This document shows positions 15,332 to 25,300 of a DNA stretch of 64,000 nt, piece by piece. Both the position numbers and the translations under genes were made by a program. The stretch is from Saccharibacter floricola DSM 15669 (GTDB lineage: Bacteria > Pseudomonadota > Alphaproteobacteria > Acetobacterales > Acetobacteraceae): positions 1 to 64,000 of the forward strand of contig NZ_KB899343.1 of assembly GCF_000378165.1 (NCBI RefSeq), written 5' to 3'. The notes under the pieces were generated by a model that was given only the letters and a program-made list of their open reading frames with translations, did no database searches and was not told the DNA's origin. Each line of letters opens with the position of its first letter. Position 1 is the stretch's first letter.

Positions 15332-17274
15332 GAGGGCGTCCCTTGGGTGCGTTTCCTGCCGAACGGGCAGGCCATGAGTCCGCCACCTGCCATGATGAGC
15401 CCACCGAGCCAGATCCATGGTGCAAGGGGATTGTGATGAAGGCGTAGGATATAGCGCGTTTCCTGTCCTTCATGTTCTGTTGAACCTAAAACAGCGTAGA
15501 GGTCTCCTGTCAAAAAGCTGCGGATAGCCACTTGAGAAATCGTCTGGTGAGGATGGGAGAAGACGCGTAGGGCTGGATGGAGCTGTGCGATAGGATGGCC
15601 ATGACGGCTGACGCGTAGTTCAGCAACCCGGGCATCATAATTAGGGCCGGGATGGTCGGTGACGGAGACAAGCTGCCAGTCAAGGCCATCAAGGGATTGG
15701 TGCTCCCCAAGGCGAGACGCAACGATGGTATGGTGGGCCGCACTCATTCCGCACAGACCGAGGATCGCTACCCCAACGCCAATATGAGCCAGCGTCATGC
15801 CCCAGATTTTGCGTGAGGGGCGGAAGGGATGTGTAGCGACACGAAGCTGATGGAATAGGGCGAGCACACTAGAGTATATAACCCAGACAGCGAGCACAGC
15901 GCAGAGGGCAGCCATGCGGTCAGGTAGAAAGACAAAAGCCGGGATACAGGCGGCACAGGTGCAGAGAAAGGCTGGATAAAGACGCTTGCATGTTGTGCGA
16001 AGAGAGCCGTGGAGCCAAGGCAGGGCGGGGCCAATCCCCATTGCGATGAGAAGCGGGATGGTGAGCGGAATGGTGGTGCTGTCGAAAAATGGCTTCCCAA
16101 CAGAAAGCGTATGGCCGAGGAGAAGCTGGATAAAGGGTGGGTAAAGTGTGCCGGTGAGCACGACGGCGCACAGGGTGCAGAGGAAAAGAGTGTTGAGCAC
16201 CAAGGCGCTCTCACGTGAGAGAGGCGTAAAAGAGCTCTCATCATGGAGGGAAGGCGCACGCCATGCAAAAAGCGTGAGGGCTCCGCCAACCACGAGGGCT
16301 AACAGGGTGAGAATAAAAACGCCGCGCGTGGGGTCATTGGCGAAGCTATGGACGGAGTTGAGGATGCCTGAGCGCACCAAGAAGGTGCCAGAGAGGGAGA
16401 ATGAAAAAGTGGCAAGAGCGAGCAGAGCTGTCCAGATACGCAGGCTCTGACGTTTTTCGACAACAAGGATGCTGTGGAGAAGGGCGGTGCCGCTCAGCCA
16501 TGGGATGAGTGAGGCATTTTCCACAGGGTCCCAAAACCAATACCCCCCCCAGCCCAGCACGTAATATGACCACCAAGATCCAAGAGCGATTCCGCAGGTG
16601 AGGAGTGCCCATGCCACAAGCACCCAAGGGCGGACGAGCGTTGCCCAAAGGCGCGTCAGCTGTCCGTCTATGAGGGCAGCAATGGCAAACGCAAACGGGA
16701 CGACAAACCCCACATAGCCAGCGTAGAGGAGAGGCGGATGAACCGCTAAACCTGGGTCTTGGAGGAGGGGATTCATGCCCATCCCATCAGCGGGCATCGG
16801 GAAGAGGCGGGCAAAGGGGTTGGAGGTGAGGAGACAAAACAGGTCAAAACCGGCGGAGATCAGCCCGAGCACCCCCAAAGCGTGGCGTTTTAGGCGGGAG
16901 AGGGTGTTTTGATGCCGTGTGTGAATAAACGACACACAGGCACTGCATAAGCCCAGCAGAACAATCCAGAGCAGGATAGACCCTTCATGATTGCCCCAAA
17001 TACCCGTTATTTTATAGAAAAGCGGTTTCGCGAGTGCGGAGTTTTCTGCGATATTTTGCACAGAAAAATCATCACGCAGTGCGGCAAGCATGAGGCACAT
17101 AAACGCGAGGAGGAGTGCGAGAGCATGTGCCCAAGCGAAGCCCGGTGTTAATGGGCTGAAAAAAGAAGGGCGACCTTGCCGTTTGAGAAAGGGAGCGATG
17201 CCTTGGAAGAGGGCGAGAACACACGCTAAAGCCAGAGCGTAATGGCCTTCTTCCGGCCCGAAAAAATCCATCAT
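15328..17274 (-). CDS. ccmF: Haem lyase subunit CcmF
   Basis: 648 residues with about 14-15 membrane helices. The tryptophan-rich haem-handling motif is visible as WGGYWFWDPVENASL, and flanking His residues in transmembrane loops are present. CcmF takes haem from holo-CcmE and, with CcmH/I, attaches it to the CxxCH of apocytochrome c on the periplasmic side. It overlaps ccmE (stop of ccmE at 17271 inside the ccmF start) and ccmG, showing tight translational coupling. Confidence 0.95.
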   Translation of the reverse strand: MMDFFGPEEGHYALALACVLALFQGIAPFLKRQGRPSFFSPLTPGFAWAHALALLLAFMCLMLAALRDDFSVQNIAENSALAKPLFYKITGIWGNHEGSILLWIVLLGLCSACVSFIHTRHQNTLSRLKRHALGVLGLISAGFDLFCLLTSNPFARLFPMPADGMGMNPLLQDPGLAVHPPLLYAGYVGFVVPFAFAIAALIDGQLTRLWATLVRPWVLVAWALLTCGIALGSWWSYYVLGWGGYWFWDPVENASLIPWLSGTALLHSILVVEKRQSLRIWTALLALATFSFSLSGTFLVRSGILNSVHSFANDPTRGVFILTLLALVVGGALTLFAWRAPSLHDESSFTPLSRESALVLNTLFLCTLCAVVLTGTLYPPFIQLLLGHTLSVGKPFFDSTTIPLTIPLLIAMGIGPALPWLHGSLRTTCKRLYPAFLCTCAACIPAFVFLPDRMAALCAVLAVWVIYSSVLALFHQLRVATHPFRPSRKIWGMTLAHIGVGVAILGLCGMSAAHHTIVASRLGEHQSLDGLDWQLVSVTDHPGPNYDARVAELRVSRHGHPIAQLHPALRVFSHPHQTISQVAIRSFLTGDLYAVLGSTEHEGQETRYILRLHHNPLAPWIWLGGLIMAGGGLMACPFGRKRTQGTPS

Positions 17275-17810
17275 GGGTGGGTCTCTTTAGGGGTGGCCGT
17301 CATCGCGTTCCAGCTGGCTGCGTTGGGTGGTGGGCCAAAGCGCGGGTCCCATTTCCCGCTGCGTTGGAGGGCATCGGCTACGTCCTTGGGCATATAGGTT
17401 TCGTCATGTTTGGCAAGAACATCATCGGCGAGGAAAACACCGTCAGTCTGAGGATGCCCGATCGCGACGATGCTCTGCCCTTCACGAAATAAATCCGGCA
17501 CAATGCCATAATAATGCACGGTGATAGCTGCTTGGCCGTCTGTGACATCAAAGCGAATTTCGGGTTGTGCGGAGGAGAGGTTTTTATGCACAGACCCAGC
17601 TACGACCATCCCACCGAGGCGAATGGTGCGATCGGGAGGGGGAGGGTGGTTGAGGAGCTGCGACGGAGCCATGAAAAAGACAAGGCTGTTCGATAGCCCG
17701 TAGAGGGTGAGAGCTGCAGCCCCGCTCAAGCAAAACAAACAGACCATAACGATCCAGAGCCGGCCTATGGAACGTGACGAGGACAGGCGACGTGAACGTG
17801 TCATTGTCAT
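17271..17810 (-). CDS. ccmE: Haem chaperone CcmE
   Basis: 179 residues. A single N-terminal membrane anchor (about 18-40) is followed by a periplasmic beta-barrel (OB fold). The haem-binding motif LAKHDETYMP contains His135, which forms the covalent bond to haem, and the following Tyr. CcmE accepts haem from CcmC and passes it to CcmF. The start overlaps the ccmD stop (ATGA). The C-terminal tail is flexible and Pro-rich, as usual. Confidence 0.94.
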   Translation of the reverse strand: MTMTRSRRLSSSRSIGRLWIVMVCLFCLSGAAALTLYGLSNSLVFFMAPSQLLNHPPPPDRTIRLGGMVVAGSVHKNLSSAQPEIRFDVTDGQAAITVHYYGIVPDLFREGQSIVAIGHPQTDGVFLADDVLAKHDETYMPKDVADALQRSGKWDPRFGPPPNAASWNAMTATPKETHP

Positions 17811-17950
17811 ACGGAGCGGTCAGTCTGTTGGTCAGACGTGAATTGCCGGACAGCGCGCCGATAGCGATAGATAGCGCCGATGGTGAGCGAGCCGAGGCAA
17901 AGACAGGCGATCCCATAACTGGCGAGTACAAAAGTCCACGCAGTGTTCAT
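17807..17950 (-). CDS. ccmD: Haem exporter small subunit CcmD
   Basis: 47 residues from the ATG at 17950, which overlaps the ccmC stop (ATGA); the longer open frame upstream lies inside ccmC. It has one membrane helix (SYGIACLCLGSLTIGAIYRY) and a charged cytoplasmic tail (YRRAVRQ), the typical CcmD layout. CcmD stabilises CcmC-CcmE and helps release holo-CcmE. Identification rests on size, topology and position between ccmC and ccmE. Confidence 0.88.
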   Translation of the reverse strand: MNTAWTFVLASYGIACLCLGSLTIGAIYRYRRAVRQFTSDQQTDRSV

Positions 17951-18678
17951 GGCTGTCCCTGTCGATGAGGGAGGGACGCTAAACGGCGCTCTAAAATGGC
18001 CGTACAGATACGGGTGCCGATAAGGGCAACGGCCCCTAATGAGTAGCCAATGGCGCATAGTAGGAGTGGCCAGAGCATAGAGAGCGACATGGCTGGAGCT
18101 CCGCTTAAAGAAAGCGTGTTGGGCTGGTGAAGCGTGTTCCACCATTGCACGCTGAATGTGATGATGGGGAGGTCAATCACCCCAGCGAGGGCGAGAAGAG
18201 CGGCGGCTTTTTGCCCGCGGGCGGGGCGGTCAAACGCGCGGATGACGGCCATATGACCGCAATAGAGAAAGAACAGAACCAGCATTGACGTTAAGCGTGC
18301 ATCCCAGACCCACCATGTGCCCCATGTGGGTTTTCCCCAAAAAGACCCGCTGATGAGACAGAGCAAAGCAGCACAGGCACCGATAGGGCCAATTTCGAGG
18401 GCGGCAAGGTCAGCAAGGGGATGACGCCATATGAGAGAACAGGCACCACATAACGCTAACCCCACGTAGCAAGCAGAGGCAAGCCACGCCATCGGTACAT
18501 GAAGATACATGATGCGTACGGTCTCGCCCTGCTGCCAATCAGCTGGAGAGAAGAAGAGCCCCCAGACGAGTCCGACAAGTAAGATCACGGCTCCTAGCCC
18601 CCCAATGATAGGGAGGCATGGACGCGTAAAACGTAGGAAAACGCCCGGATTGGCAAGGCGGTGAAACCAAAGAGACAC
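17947..18678 (-). CDS. ccmC: Haem transporter CcmC
   Basis: 243 residues if started at the GTG at 18678, which opens VSLWFHRLANPGVF, the usual CcmC N-terminus. The open frame reaches 18792 but overlaps the divergent EVE gene there, so the longer version is unlikely. Six membrane helices and the motif GTWWVWDARLTS are visible; this motif and two periplasmic His present haem to CcmE. It is the first gene of the ccm run. ccmA and ccmB, the ABC subunits usually just upstream, are not in this window. GGAG lies 13 bases before the GTG, a wide spacing, so the start is not fully certain. Confidence 0.92.
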   Translation of the reverse strand: MSLWFHRLANPGVFLRFTRPCLPIIGGLGAVILLVGLVWGLFFSPADWQQGETVRIMYLHVPMAWLASACYVGLALCGACSLIWRHPLADLAALEIGPIGACAALLCLISGSFWGKPTWGTWWVWDARLTSMLVLFFLYCGHMAVIRAFDRPARGQKAAALLALAGVIDLPIITFSVQWWNTLHQPNTLSLSGAPAMSLSMLWPLLLCAIGYSLGAVALIGTRICTAILERRLASLPHRQGQP

Positions 18679-18790
18679 GGTAAGAGACGGGCTCCTTTTG
18701 GGAGGACATTGTTCTCCATAATCTGAACCTTCTATACTCGCCAAGAGATAACGCGTTTGCAACGTCAAAGTCGGAAAAGGAAGTCCAAGC

Positions 18791-19207
18791 ATGGCCTATT
18801 GGCTGATCAAGTCAGAACCAGCCTCTTTCTCGTGGGAAGAGCAGGTTCGTAACGATGTTGAGCCGTGGAATGGGGTGCGCAATTATCAGGCGCGCAATAA
18901 TCTTTCAGCCATGCGGTGCGGTGACCGGGCGCTCTTCTATCATTCTGTGACTGAAAAGCGTATCGTGGGGGTCGTTGAGGTGGTGAAAGAGGCCTATCCA
19001 GACCCGACGACCGAGGATCAGCGCTGGGTGTGTGTTGATGTTAAAGCAGATGGGGCTTTTAAGAAGCCGATTAGCTTGGCAGACATTAAAGCAGACCCCA
19101 ATTTAACGGAGATGGCGTTGCTCAAACAGTCGCGGCTGTCTGTTGCCCCTGTGACAGAGGCTGAATTTGCTTATCTGACTCGCCGTGGCGAGTGGGAACA
19201 AGGTTAA
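18791..19207 (+). CDS. EVE domain-containing protein
   Basis: 138 residues, almost exactly one EVE domain. Family landmarks are MAYWLIKSEP at the N-terminus, WNGVRNYQARN, and GDRALFYHS. EVE domains share the PUA fold and bind modified bases in RNA or DNA; stand-alone bacterial members are conserved but poorly understood. The gene diverges from ccmC, and its stop lies 47 bases before the next start. The family call is secure; the function is not known. Confidence 0.9.
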   Translation: MAYWLIKSEPASFSWEEQVRNDVEPWNGVRNYQARNNLSAMRCGDRALFYHSVTEKRIVGVVEVVKEAYPDPTTEDQRWVCVDVKADGAFKKPISLADIKADPNLTEMALLKQSRLSVAPVTEAEFAYLTRRGEWEQG

Positions 19208-19254
19208 ATGATGGTGTCGCCGTTTCTGGCGTAGACAAAACGGAGAAAAACCCC

Positions 19255-20094
19255 ATGAACGCAGATCACGATACACAGTTACCCAGCACGTCTTTTATGT
19301 CGCGCGATATGGATGGTGAAGACCTCGCACAGCTTCATCAGGTCTTAGAGCAAGTTGAACAAGGGCGCGGCACGTTGGTTCGTTTGGCGGACTTGATGGG
19401 GGGCGCTGTTGGCCGGGCAACTCAGCTTGGTCTGCAAGGCTTGTCTATGGCGCCGGGCTTCAAAGCGAAGATACAGCGCGTGACAGAAACGGCGATTGAA
19501 CAAGCTTTTCGGATTGCGATTTTAGGCGTTGAACGTGAAGGAATGGCCGTTTCGCGTAAAGTGCGGGAAAATATGATGCAGGCCGCTGTGGCTGTGTCCG
19601 GAGCTGCGGGTGGCTTTGGCGGGTTTGCAGGCATGGCGCCTGATATTGGCTTTACGACGCTTGCGATCATGCGTGAAATCGCGATGATTGCGCGTGAAAA
19701 TGGCGAAGACCTGAACGACGAAGAGACGCGTCGTGCATGTTTGGAAGTCTTTGCTCTGCGTTCTGTCGCGACGGGACGTCGTGAGGGTGACGATGAAAAC
19801 GAGCTTGGCTTTTTTGCGGCACGTGGTTTGATGCGCGGTCAGCCTCTTGTGATGTTGATGGCTGAAGTCGCTGGGCATTATGGGATTGCGCTGTCACGCA
19901 AGCTTGCTGCTCAGATGGTGCCTGTTGCTGGCGCCTTATGCGGTGCTGCGCTTAATTCTGCTTTTCTAGCGCATTATCGTGCGGTAGCGCGGGCCCATTT
20001 TACGATACGGCGGTTAGAGCGTACGCATGGGACGGCTGTGCAAGAGGCCGCTCAAGCTTATCAGGGGCGTGCGACGGGCGATGAATCTTTGTGA
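19255..20094 (+). CDS. EcsC-family protein
   Basis: 279 residues from the ATG at 19255, with GGAG nine bases upstream; the open frame begins earlier at 19192, inside the EVE gene. Features of the EcsC family: helical N-terminus with glycine-rich amphipathic segments (FGGFAGMAPDIGFTT), a conserved REIAMIARENGEDL stretch, and a second glycine/alanine-rich segment (VAGALCGAALNSAFLAHY). EcsC of Bacillus sits in an ABC transporter operon, but most proteobacterial homologues have no defined role. Its end overlaps the convergent 75-residue membrane protein by 34 bases. Confidence 0.82.
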   Translation: MNADHDTQLPSTSFMSRDMDGEDLAQLHQVLEQVEQGRGTLVRLADLMGGAVGRATQLGLQGLSMAPGFKAKIQRVTETAIEQAFRIAILGVEREGMAVSRKVRENMMQAAVAVSGAAGGFGGFAGMAPDIGFTTLAIMREIAMIARENGEDLNDEETRRACLEVFALRSVATGRREGDDENELGFFAARGLMRGQPLVMLMAEVAGHYGIALSRKLAAQMVPVAGALCGAALNSAFLAHYRAVARAHFTIRRLERTHGTAVQEAAQAYQGRATGDESL

Positions 20095-20288
20095 TGTTTG
20101 GCTGAAAACTCTGCTTTAGCGCGGTGGGCTTTCTGGATGTCTTGATACGTCTCGAGCACCCCAAAGCCCACAATACCGAGCAGGCAAACGCATTCAAGCA
20201 CATGCAGAATACGCGTCGTTTCTGGATAGAAGAGCTGAGTAAGTGCGCATATGACAAAAGCGATGACGTAAATAAAGGTTTGGGGCAT
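20061..20288 (-). CDS. Small membrane protein of unknown function
   Basis: 75 residues from the ATG at 20288, with GAAGAAGAG just upstream; an earlier start at 20315 lacks this. Two hydrophobic segments (TFIYVIAFVICALTQLFY and ILHVLECVCLLGIVGFGVL) are followed by a charged tail. It is convergent with and overlaps the EcsC-like gene, and diverges from aat. No known family is recognised; it is real if the ribosome binding site is used. Confidence 0.6.
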   Translation of the reverse strand: MPQTFIYVIAFVICALTQLFYPETTRILHVLECVCLLGIVGFGVLETYQDIQKAHRAKAEFSAKHHKDSSPVARP

Positions 20289-20326
20289 GGTCTCTTCTTC
20301 CAAAGTAAGGTTCATGTCGTAGCACG

Positions 20327-21013
20327 ATGATGATGGATATAACAGCAGAGCAGCTTTTGCGTGCCTATAGCCTTGGTCTTTTCCCGATGGCGCCAGACCG
20401 CGAGAGTGATGAACTGGAATGGTTTAGCCCTCAGGAGCGTGGGATTATTCCCCTTGAGGGCTTTCATGTACCGCGCCGGTTAATGCGTACCGTTCTTTCG
20501 GGCCGCTATCAGGTTTGTGCAGATCATGATTTTGCGGGGATGATGAACGCGTGCGCTGCCCCCGCGCCAGGGCGGGAGGAAACATGGATTAGCCCTCGTA
20601 TTTGCACATTATATGAAGAGCTTTATCAGCATGGTTTTGCGCATTCTATCGAGGTGCGCCGCACAGATGGCAGTCTTGCTGGTGGGCTCTATGGGGTGGC
20701 CCTTGGGGGGGCTTTCTTTGGGGAAAGCATGGTCTCTCATGAACGCGACGTGTCCAAAATTGCCTTAGTTCACCTCGTTGCAGCCTTGCGCAAGGGGGGC
20801 TATCGTCTGCTGGATACACAGTATGTCACCCCTCATTTGAGTCGCTTGGGGGGAAGAGCTGTACCATTGTCTGATTATCAAAGGCGACTCAGTGAAGCGT
20901 TGACTGTACAGGCTATTTGGCCTGGGGACGTTGATTTATCTGCACTGCATAGTGAGATTATTGCGCTGCGGTTGCCTAAAGGGGGAGGAGATTATCATGT
21001 CTCATTATCGTAA
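20327..21013 (+). CDS. aat: Leucyl/phenylalanyl-tRNA--protein transferase
   Basis: 228 residues. It transfers Leu or Phe from aminoacyl-tRNA to N-terminal Arg or Lys of proteins, marking them for ClpAPS degradation (N-end rule). Typical stretches are AYSLGLFPM, WFSPQERGIIPL, ggLYGVALGGAFFGESM and LLDTQYVTPHLSRLG. There are three consecutive Met codons, so the exact start (20327, 20330 or 20333) is open. The last 17 bases overlap the next exported-protein gene, suggesting coupled translation. Confidence 0.93.
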   Translation: MMMDITAEQLLRAYSLGLFPMAPDRESDELEWFSPQERGIIPLEGFHVPRRLMRTVLSGRYQVCADHDFAGMMNACAAPAPGREETWISPRICTLYEELYQHGFAHSIEVRRTDGSLAGGLYGVALGGAFFGESMVSHERDVSKIALVHLVAALRKGGYRLLDTQYVTPHLSRLGGRAVPLSDYQRRLSEALTVQAIWPGDVDLSALHSEIIALRLPKGGGDYHVSLS

Positions 21014-21764
21014 ACTCGGCTTAGTGGGTGGTGCTTTTGCTGCTATATTGGCTGCTGCACCAGCACATGCGGAGGCCCCGGCTGATCATCCAGCATTAGC
21101 ACCAACGCGCGATGTTGTGGTGACTTATCGTTTCTGGGCAGGAGGGAATGCAGCGGCACCTGAGAAGAAGGTGATGGTGTCTTTTGCTGCAGATGGCAAT
21201 CAGCTGCGCATTGATCCGATTGGGGTGCAGGGTATTACGATTTTGGATCGCTTAAAGCAACGTGTGACCTTAATCAGCACTGAGAAGAAGAGCTACATCC
21301 AGTTCCTCCCGGTTAATGGCCTCAGCAACCCCTTCATGCTGAGCTTGAATATGACCTATCACGCAGAGGGAATGGGGACTGTTGCCGGTCATGAATGCCG
21401 TCGTTGGTCGATTGAAAGCCCCAAAGGGAAGGCGCAGGCTTGCGTTACTGATGATGGGGTTATCTTGGCAGAAGCAGGCGTTGATTCAGACGGTGTAAGC
21501 GGGAAGATGGAAGCGCAGAATGTCACCTATCGTGATTTGCCTGCCAGTACGTTTGAGCCACCAGAAGGCTACCAAAAGATCCAACGGAACACACCTTCTC
21601 AAAAAGTACGCCAAGGTGAGCCTGTTCCGGGTGCTAATGTGGTGCACCATCATGCCGAGACAGGCCATCAGGTTGATACGACCCAGCCTGCTGCATCTAA
21701 TGATTCAGCGGGTGATGGCAGCGTGTATCATTCAGACCAGCCGTCCCACGGGGCGGGCCAGTAA
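20997..21764 (+). CDS. Exported protein, possibly DUF4412-like
   Basis: 255 residues from the ATG at 20997, with GGGGGAGGAG seven bases upstream, overlapping the aat stop. A signal peptide (about 1-25, AHA-EA) precedes a beta-rich domain (about 38-190) with YRFWAGG, ITILDRLKQRVTLIST and a HECRRWSIES...KAQACVTDDGVIL stretch; two Cys here probably form a disulfide. The last 60 residues are polar, Gln/Pro/His-rich and disordered. The domain resembles DUF4412-type proteins that report a charged or metal-bound periplasmic state, but I am not sure. Confidence 0.75.
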   Translation: MSHYRKLGLVGGAFAAILAAAPAHAEAPADHPALAPTRDVVVTYRFWAGGNAAAPEKKVMVSFAADGNQLRIDPIGVQGITILDRLKQRVTLISTEKKSYIQFLPVNGLSNPFMLSLNMTYHAEGMGTVAGHECRRWSIESPKGKAQACVTDDGVILAEAGVDSDGVSGKMEAQNVTYRDLPASTFEPPEGYQKIQRNTPSQKVRQGEPVPGANVVHHHAETGHQVDTTQPAASNDSAGDGSVYHSDQPSHGAGQ

Positions 21765-21797
21765 TCGTAACGAATGTATCAATAAGGATTGGCAAGC

Positions 21798-22295
21798 GTG
21801 ACAGATAAAGTGATTGAGGTTGGTGACCAAGGGCCGGCATTTTCGTTGCCTGCCCTCACCCCTGAAGGGGAGAGTACGGTGAGTAGTGAGTCCCTTAAGG
21901 GGGCTCCTTACGTGCTGTATTTTTACCCAAGAGCCTCCACGCCGGGCTGTACGACACAGGCTTGTGCGTTGCGTGATGCTTTGTCTGATTTGCGTTTGCC
22001 CAATGGGGAGACGCTCAAAGTTTTGGGTGTGAGCCCTGATCCCCTTAAAAAGCTTGAACGATTTTCACAGAAACAAGGGCTGAATTTTCCACTCCTGTCT
22101 GATGAAGAGCACATATTGGCCGAGGCCTACGGTGTGTGGGTGCAAAAGAAGCTGTATGGGCGGCAATTTATGGGGATTGAACGCAGCTCGTTCCTCCTTG
22201 ATGGTCAAGGCCGTGTCTGTGCGATGAAACGTCGCGTTCGCCCTGCTGAACATGTGAGCTGGGTGCAGGGGGCGCTTGCTCATTTACCTGAATAA
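21798..22295 (+). CDS. bcp: Bcp/PrxQ-type peroxiredoxin
   Basis: 165 residues from the GTG at 21798, preceded by AAGG ten bases upstream; a TTG at 21789 is less likely. The active site is STPGCTTQAC, with peroxidatic Cys51 and resolving Cys56 five residues apart, which defines the Bcp/PrxQ class. It reduces H2O2 and organic peroxides using thioredoxin, probably in the cytoplasm. That suits an aerobe with a high respiratory rate. The AsmA/YhdP-like gene follows closely. Confidence 0.92.
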   Translation: MTDKVIEVGDQGPAFSLPALTPEGESTVSSESLKGAPYVLYFYPRASTPGCTTQACALRDALSDLRLPNGETLKVLGVSPDPLKKLERFSQKQGLNFPLLSDEEHILAEAYGVWVQKKLYGRQFMGIERSSFLLDGQGRVCAMKRRVRPAEHVSWVQGALAHLPE

Positions 22296-22319
22296 TTGCG
22301 TAAGACGGACTGCCCTGCC

Positions 22320-25300
22320 ATGAGTGATACGGATAGGCCAGCCCAACAACGTTCTGGTGCGTGGCGGTGGCTGCGTTGGTGCGTTATCGGTCTCTTTCTT
22401 CCGCTGGCTATTATCGCTGTTCTGCTTTGTTTTGTACTGTGGCGTTTAGCGCAAAGCCCGTTGGATGTTACGGCGTTGTCTCAACGGTGGGAGCCGGTGG
22501 CAGTGCAGCTGACGGCTGGGCAGCCGCCTGTTGGGTATGTCCATTGGGGGAAGATCCTTCTAGGCTGGAGCCCGCATAGACAGCATATTCCTGCAGGTTT
22601 ATTGCTCCGGGTGGAGCATGTGAATCTTGTTCAAGGTGATGGCCGTGTGCTGAACCAGCTTGAGCATGTGGCTGCTGTGCTTAATTTGGCGGCTCTTTTG
22701 CGGGGGCATGTCGCTTTTCGGGCTGTGCGTGTGTCGGGTGCCCAATTCGCATTAAAACATTATGAAGATGGGACAATTGCTCCTGATATCATCGGTTTTC
22801 CACGTAAGTCTTTGACTTCTCGCAAAAAAGGGAACTCTTTAGCTTTTCTGGATGCTGACGCGCTTCGTGATGTTGAGATCAGTAATCTTTCTGTCACGAT
22901 GCGTGATGCGCAGCGTGCTGATGCGGTCATGCATTTTCACATGCCTGCATTAGCGGTGCATTACCGGCGTCATTTTGGGTGGCAGGGGCACATTGAAGGA
23001 GCATTTCATTGGGGGCAGGAGGATGTGCCCTTCCAGCTCAATGCCCAATCAGTTCGGGAAGGGCTTACTCATCTTAGCTTAGATGTTCATCCTTTTGTGC
23101 CTGCGCGTTTAGCGGGGTGGCTCCCTCAAGTTGATGCACATGATATGAAACGGTGGCAGCTGCCTGTACAGCTTCATGCAGAAGGTGACGTGCAACCTAA
23201 AGGAATGGGTGGGCGGCCTTTAAATCTGCAAGCAGAGTTTTCTTTAGGGGCGGGAGATATTTTACAAACAGATCATGATCCTCTTCATCTGCAAGAGGGG
23301 CATGGGCGTTTTGATGTCAGATGGCAAGGCAATCAGCCTTTGCAGCATGTCGTGCTGGATCAAGGGCGTATTCGCTTAGTGATGCGTGATGGCCATCATC
23401 AGCTGGTGCCTGTCATGCTGTCATCACATGTGCAGATTGATGATATGGTGCATCCTTCTGCTGTCGATATTGCTGTGCAAGCCCGCATTCCAGCCTTTGA
23501 TTTTGCGACTTTGGGCTCTATTTGGCCTTATGGCATGGCCAAAGGGGCGCGCCGTTGGATCACGACCAACATGACAGAAGGGCGAGGTGATGGGTTGGCC
23601 ATTGATGCGCAGCTTCATAGTGCGACAGGGTTGAAGGGTTTGAGCGTTCAGCGCCTAGAGGGGCAGTTGAAAGGGCATGCGCTCTCTGTCTCATGGTTAC
23701 GTCCTGTTCAACCTGTGACGAATGTGGAAGCCTCAGCACGTTTTCTTGACCCCAATACGCTGCAGATTGATGTTGCTCATGGTCAGCTTTCAGATGGGCA
23801 GCATGCGACGATTGCGGTGCCACGAGGGCGGATTACCCTATCGGGTATTTTGCGACGGCATAGCCAATTTGCTCATATCCAACTGGGTTTAGATGGTGCT
23901 TTCCCGTCATTTTTAAATGTGCTCTCTCATCCAAGGCTTCATCTGTTATCGAATCATCCGTTGTCGTTACGTCAACAGGCAGGAAAGATTGCGGGTGAAC
24001 TGTCAGTAAGTTTGCCGCTCGATAAATCAGTGAAGATGGGCGATATTCATTTTGATGCTCAGGCGCAGTGTCAAAATATTACGTTTGACTCACCTGCCCT
24101 TGGTGCTGTGAAGGGGGGGAAAGGGCAGCTTCAGGTGACGTCGCAGGCAATTCGTTTCCAAGGCAAGGCAGATATTCGCCATATTCCTGTTGATGTGGTT
24201 GCAGAAGAACGTTTTCAAGCCAACGAACCAGGGCGCGTGTTGCGGTCTGTCAGGGCACAGACAGCGCTTGATACGGTGCTCTTGCGTAAGATGGGGCTGT
24301 CTCTTCCTGCTGGGATGATGAGCGGTGCTGCCCCGGTCACGGCTGTTTATGTGCAAAAAGGTCTGGGCCATAAGCACCGTCAAGGAGAGGTGCAGATCAA
24401 TGCAGACTTTACCCCCGTTGCGTTGCGTGTGCCGTCTTGGGTTAAGCCGGCGGGTGTGCGGACATCGTTGAGCGCGCATATTCGCACTCTTGATGCTCGT
24501 ATTCAAGCAGTCACAAATTTGCGTGCACAGGGGCCTGGGCTCTCTCTCGTTGGCGGTGCTATGGTGAAAAAGGGCCGCGTCTTTGGGGTGCGTGTGGATC
24601 ATATGACCCTCGGGCGCAATGTGGGGCGTCTGCAGGCGTCTTGGCCAATAGGGGCAAAGGACAACACGCCCTATCATATTGATGTGACAGCAGAGAGTTT
24701 GGATGTGAGCCCGTGGTTTCAAGCTCATCAGTCTTCCACCGGGGCGCCGCGTTCTTCACATCTCCCGCACCGGGGTTATGCCAAGCCTCTTCTTCCTTCA
24801 GGGGAATGGGCTGTTTCTCTTCAGTCTGGGCGTGTGTTCTACCGGCAGGATAAAGCGCTGACGGATATGTCTGCGACTGTCGCATGGAAAGGACGCCGGT
24901 TGGAGCAGGCTGTTTTTCATGCGAAAGGGCCGCATGTTCTTTCTGTGCAGCTAGAGCCCGACTCTCAAGAGAAGCAAAGCCATGTGCTTAAGGCCGATAT
25001 CGGTAATTTGAGTTCTCTTGTTAAAGAGCTTGAGGGCTATCAACAGCTTGAGGGTGGTCATGTTCATCTGGAAGGGTGGTTTACAGCTTCTTCTCCATCA
25101 TCAAACGATTATGGCATGTGGGGATTGGGATTAGGCCCGTTTACAGGGCATATGCGTGTGCATGATCTTGCGCTGGATCATCCTCCGGCGGCCTTAACGG
25201 CGGCAACAGTGTTTGCGCCGCTTCATTGGGGACAGATTGAGCGCGATCGGTTTGAGAATTTGGCAGGTTCTGCCACGGTTAAAATGCAGCATACGGTTAT

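Noticed and set aside
18679-18792. Longer N-terminus for CcmC (38 extra residues)
   Set aside because: It would overlap the start of the divergent EVE gene and adds polar residues absent from the family.
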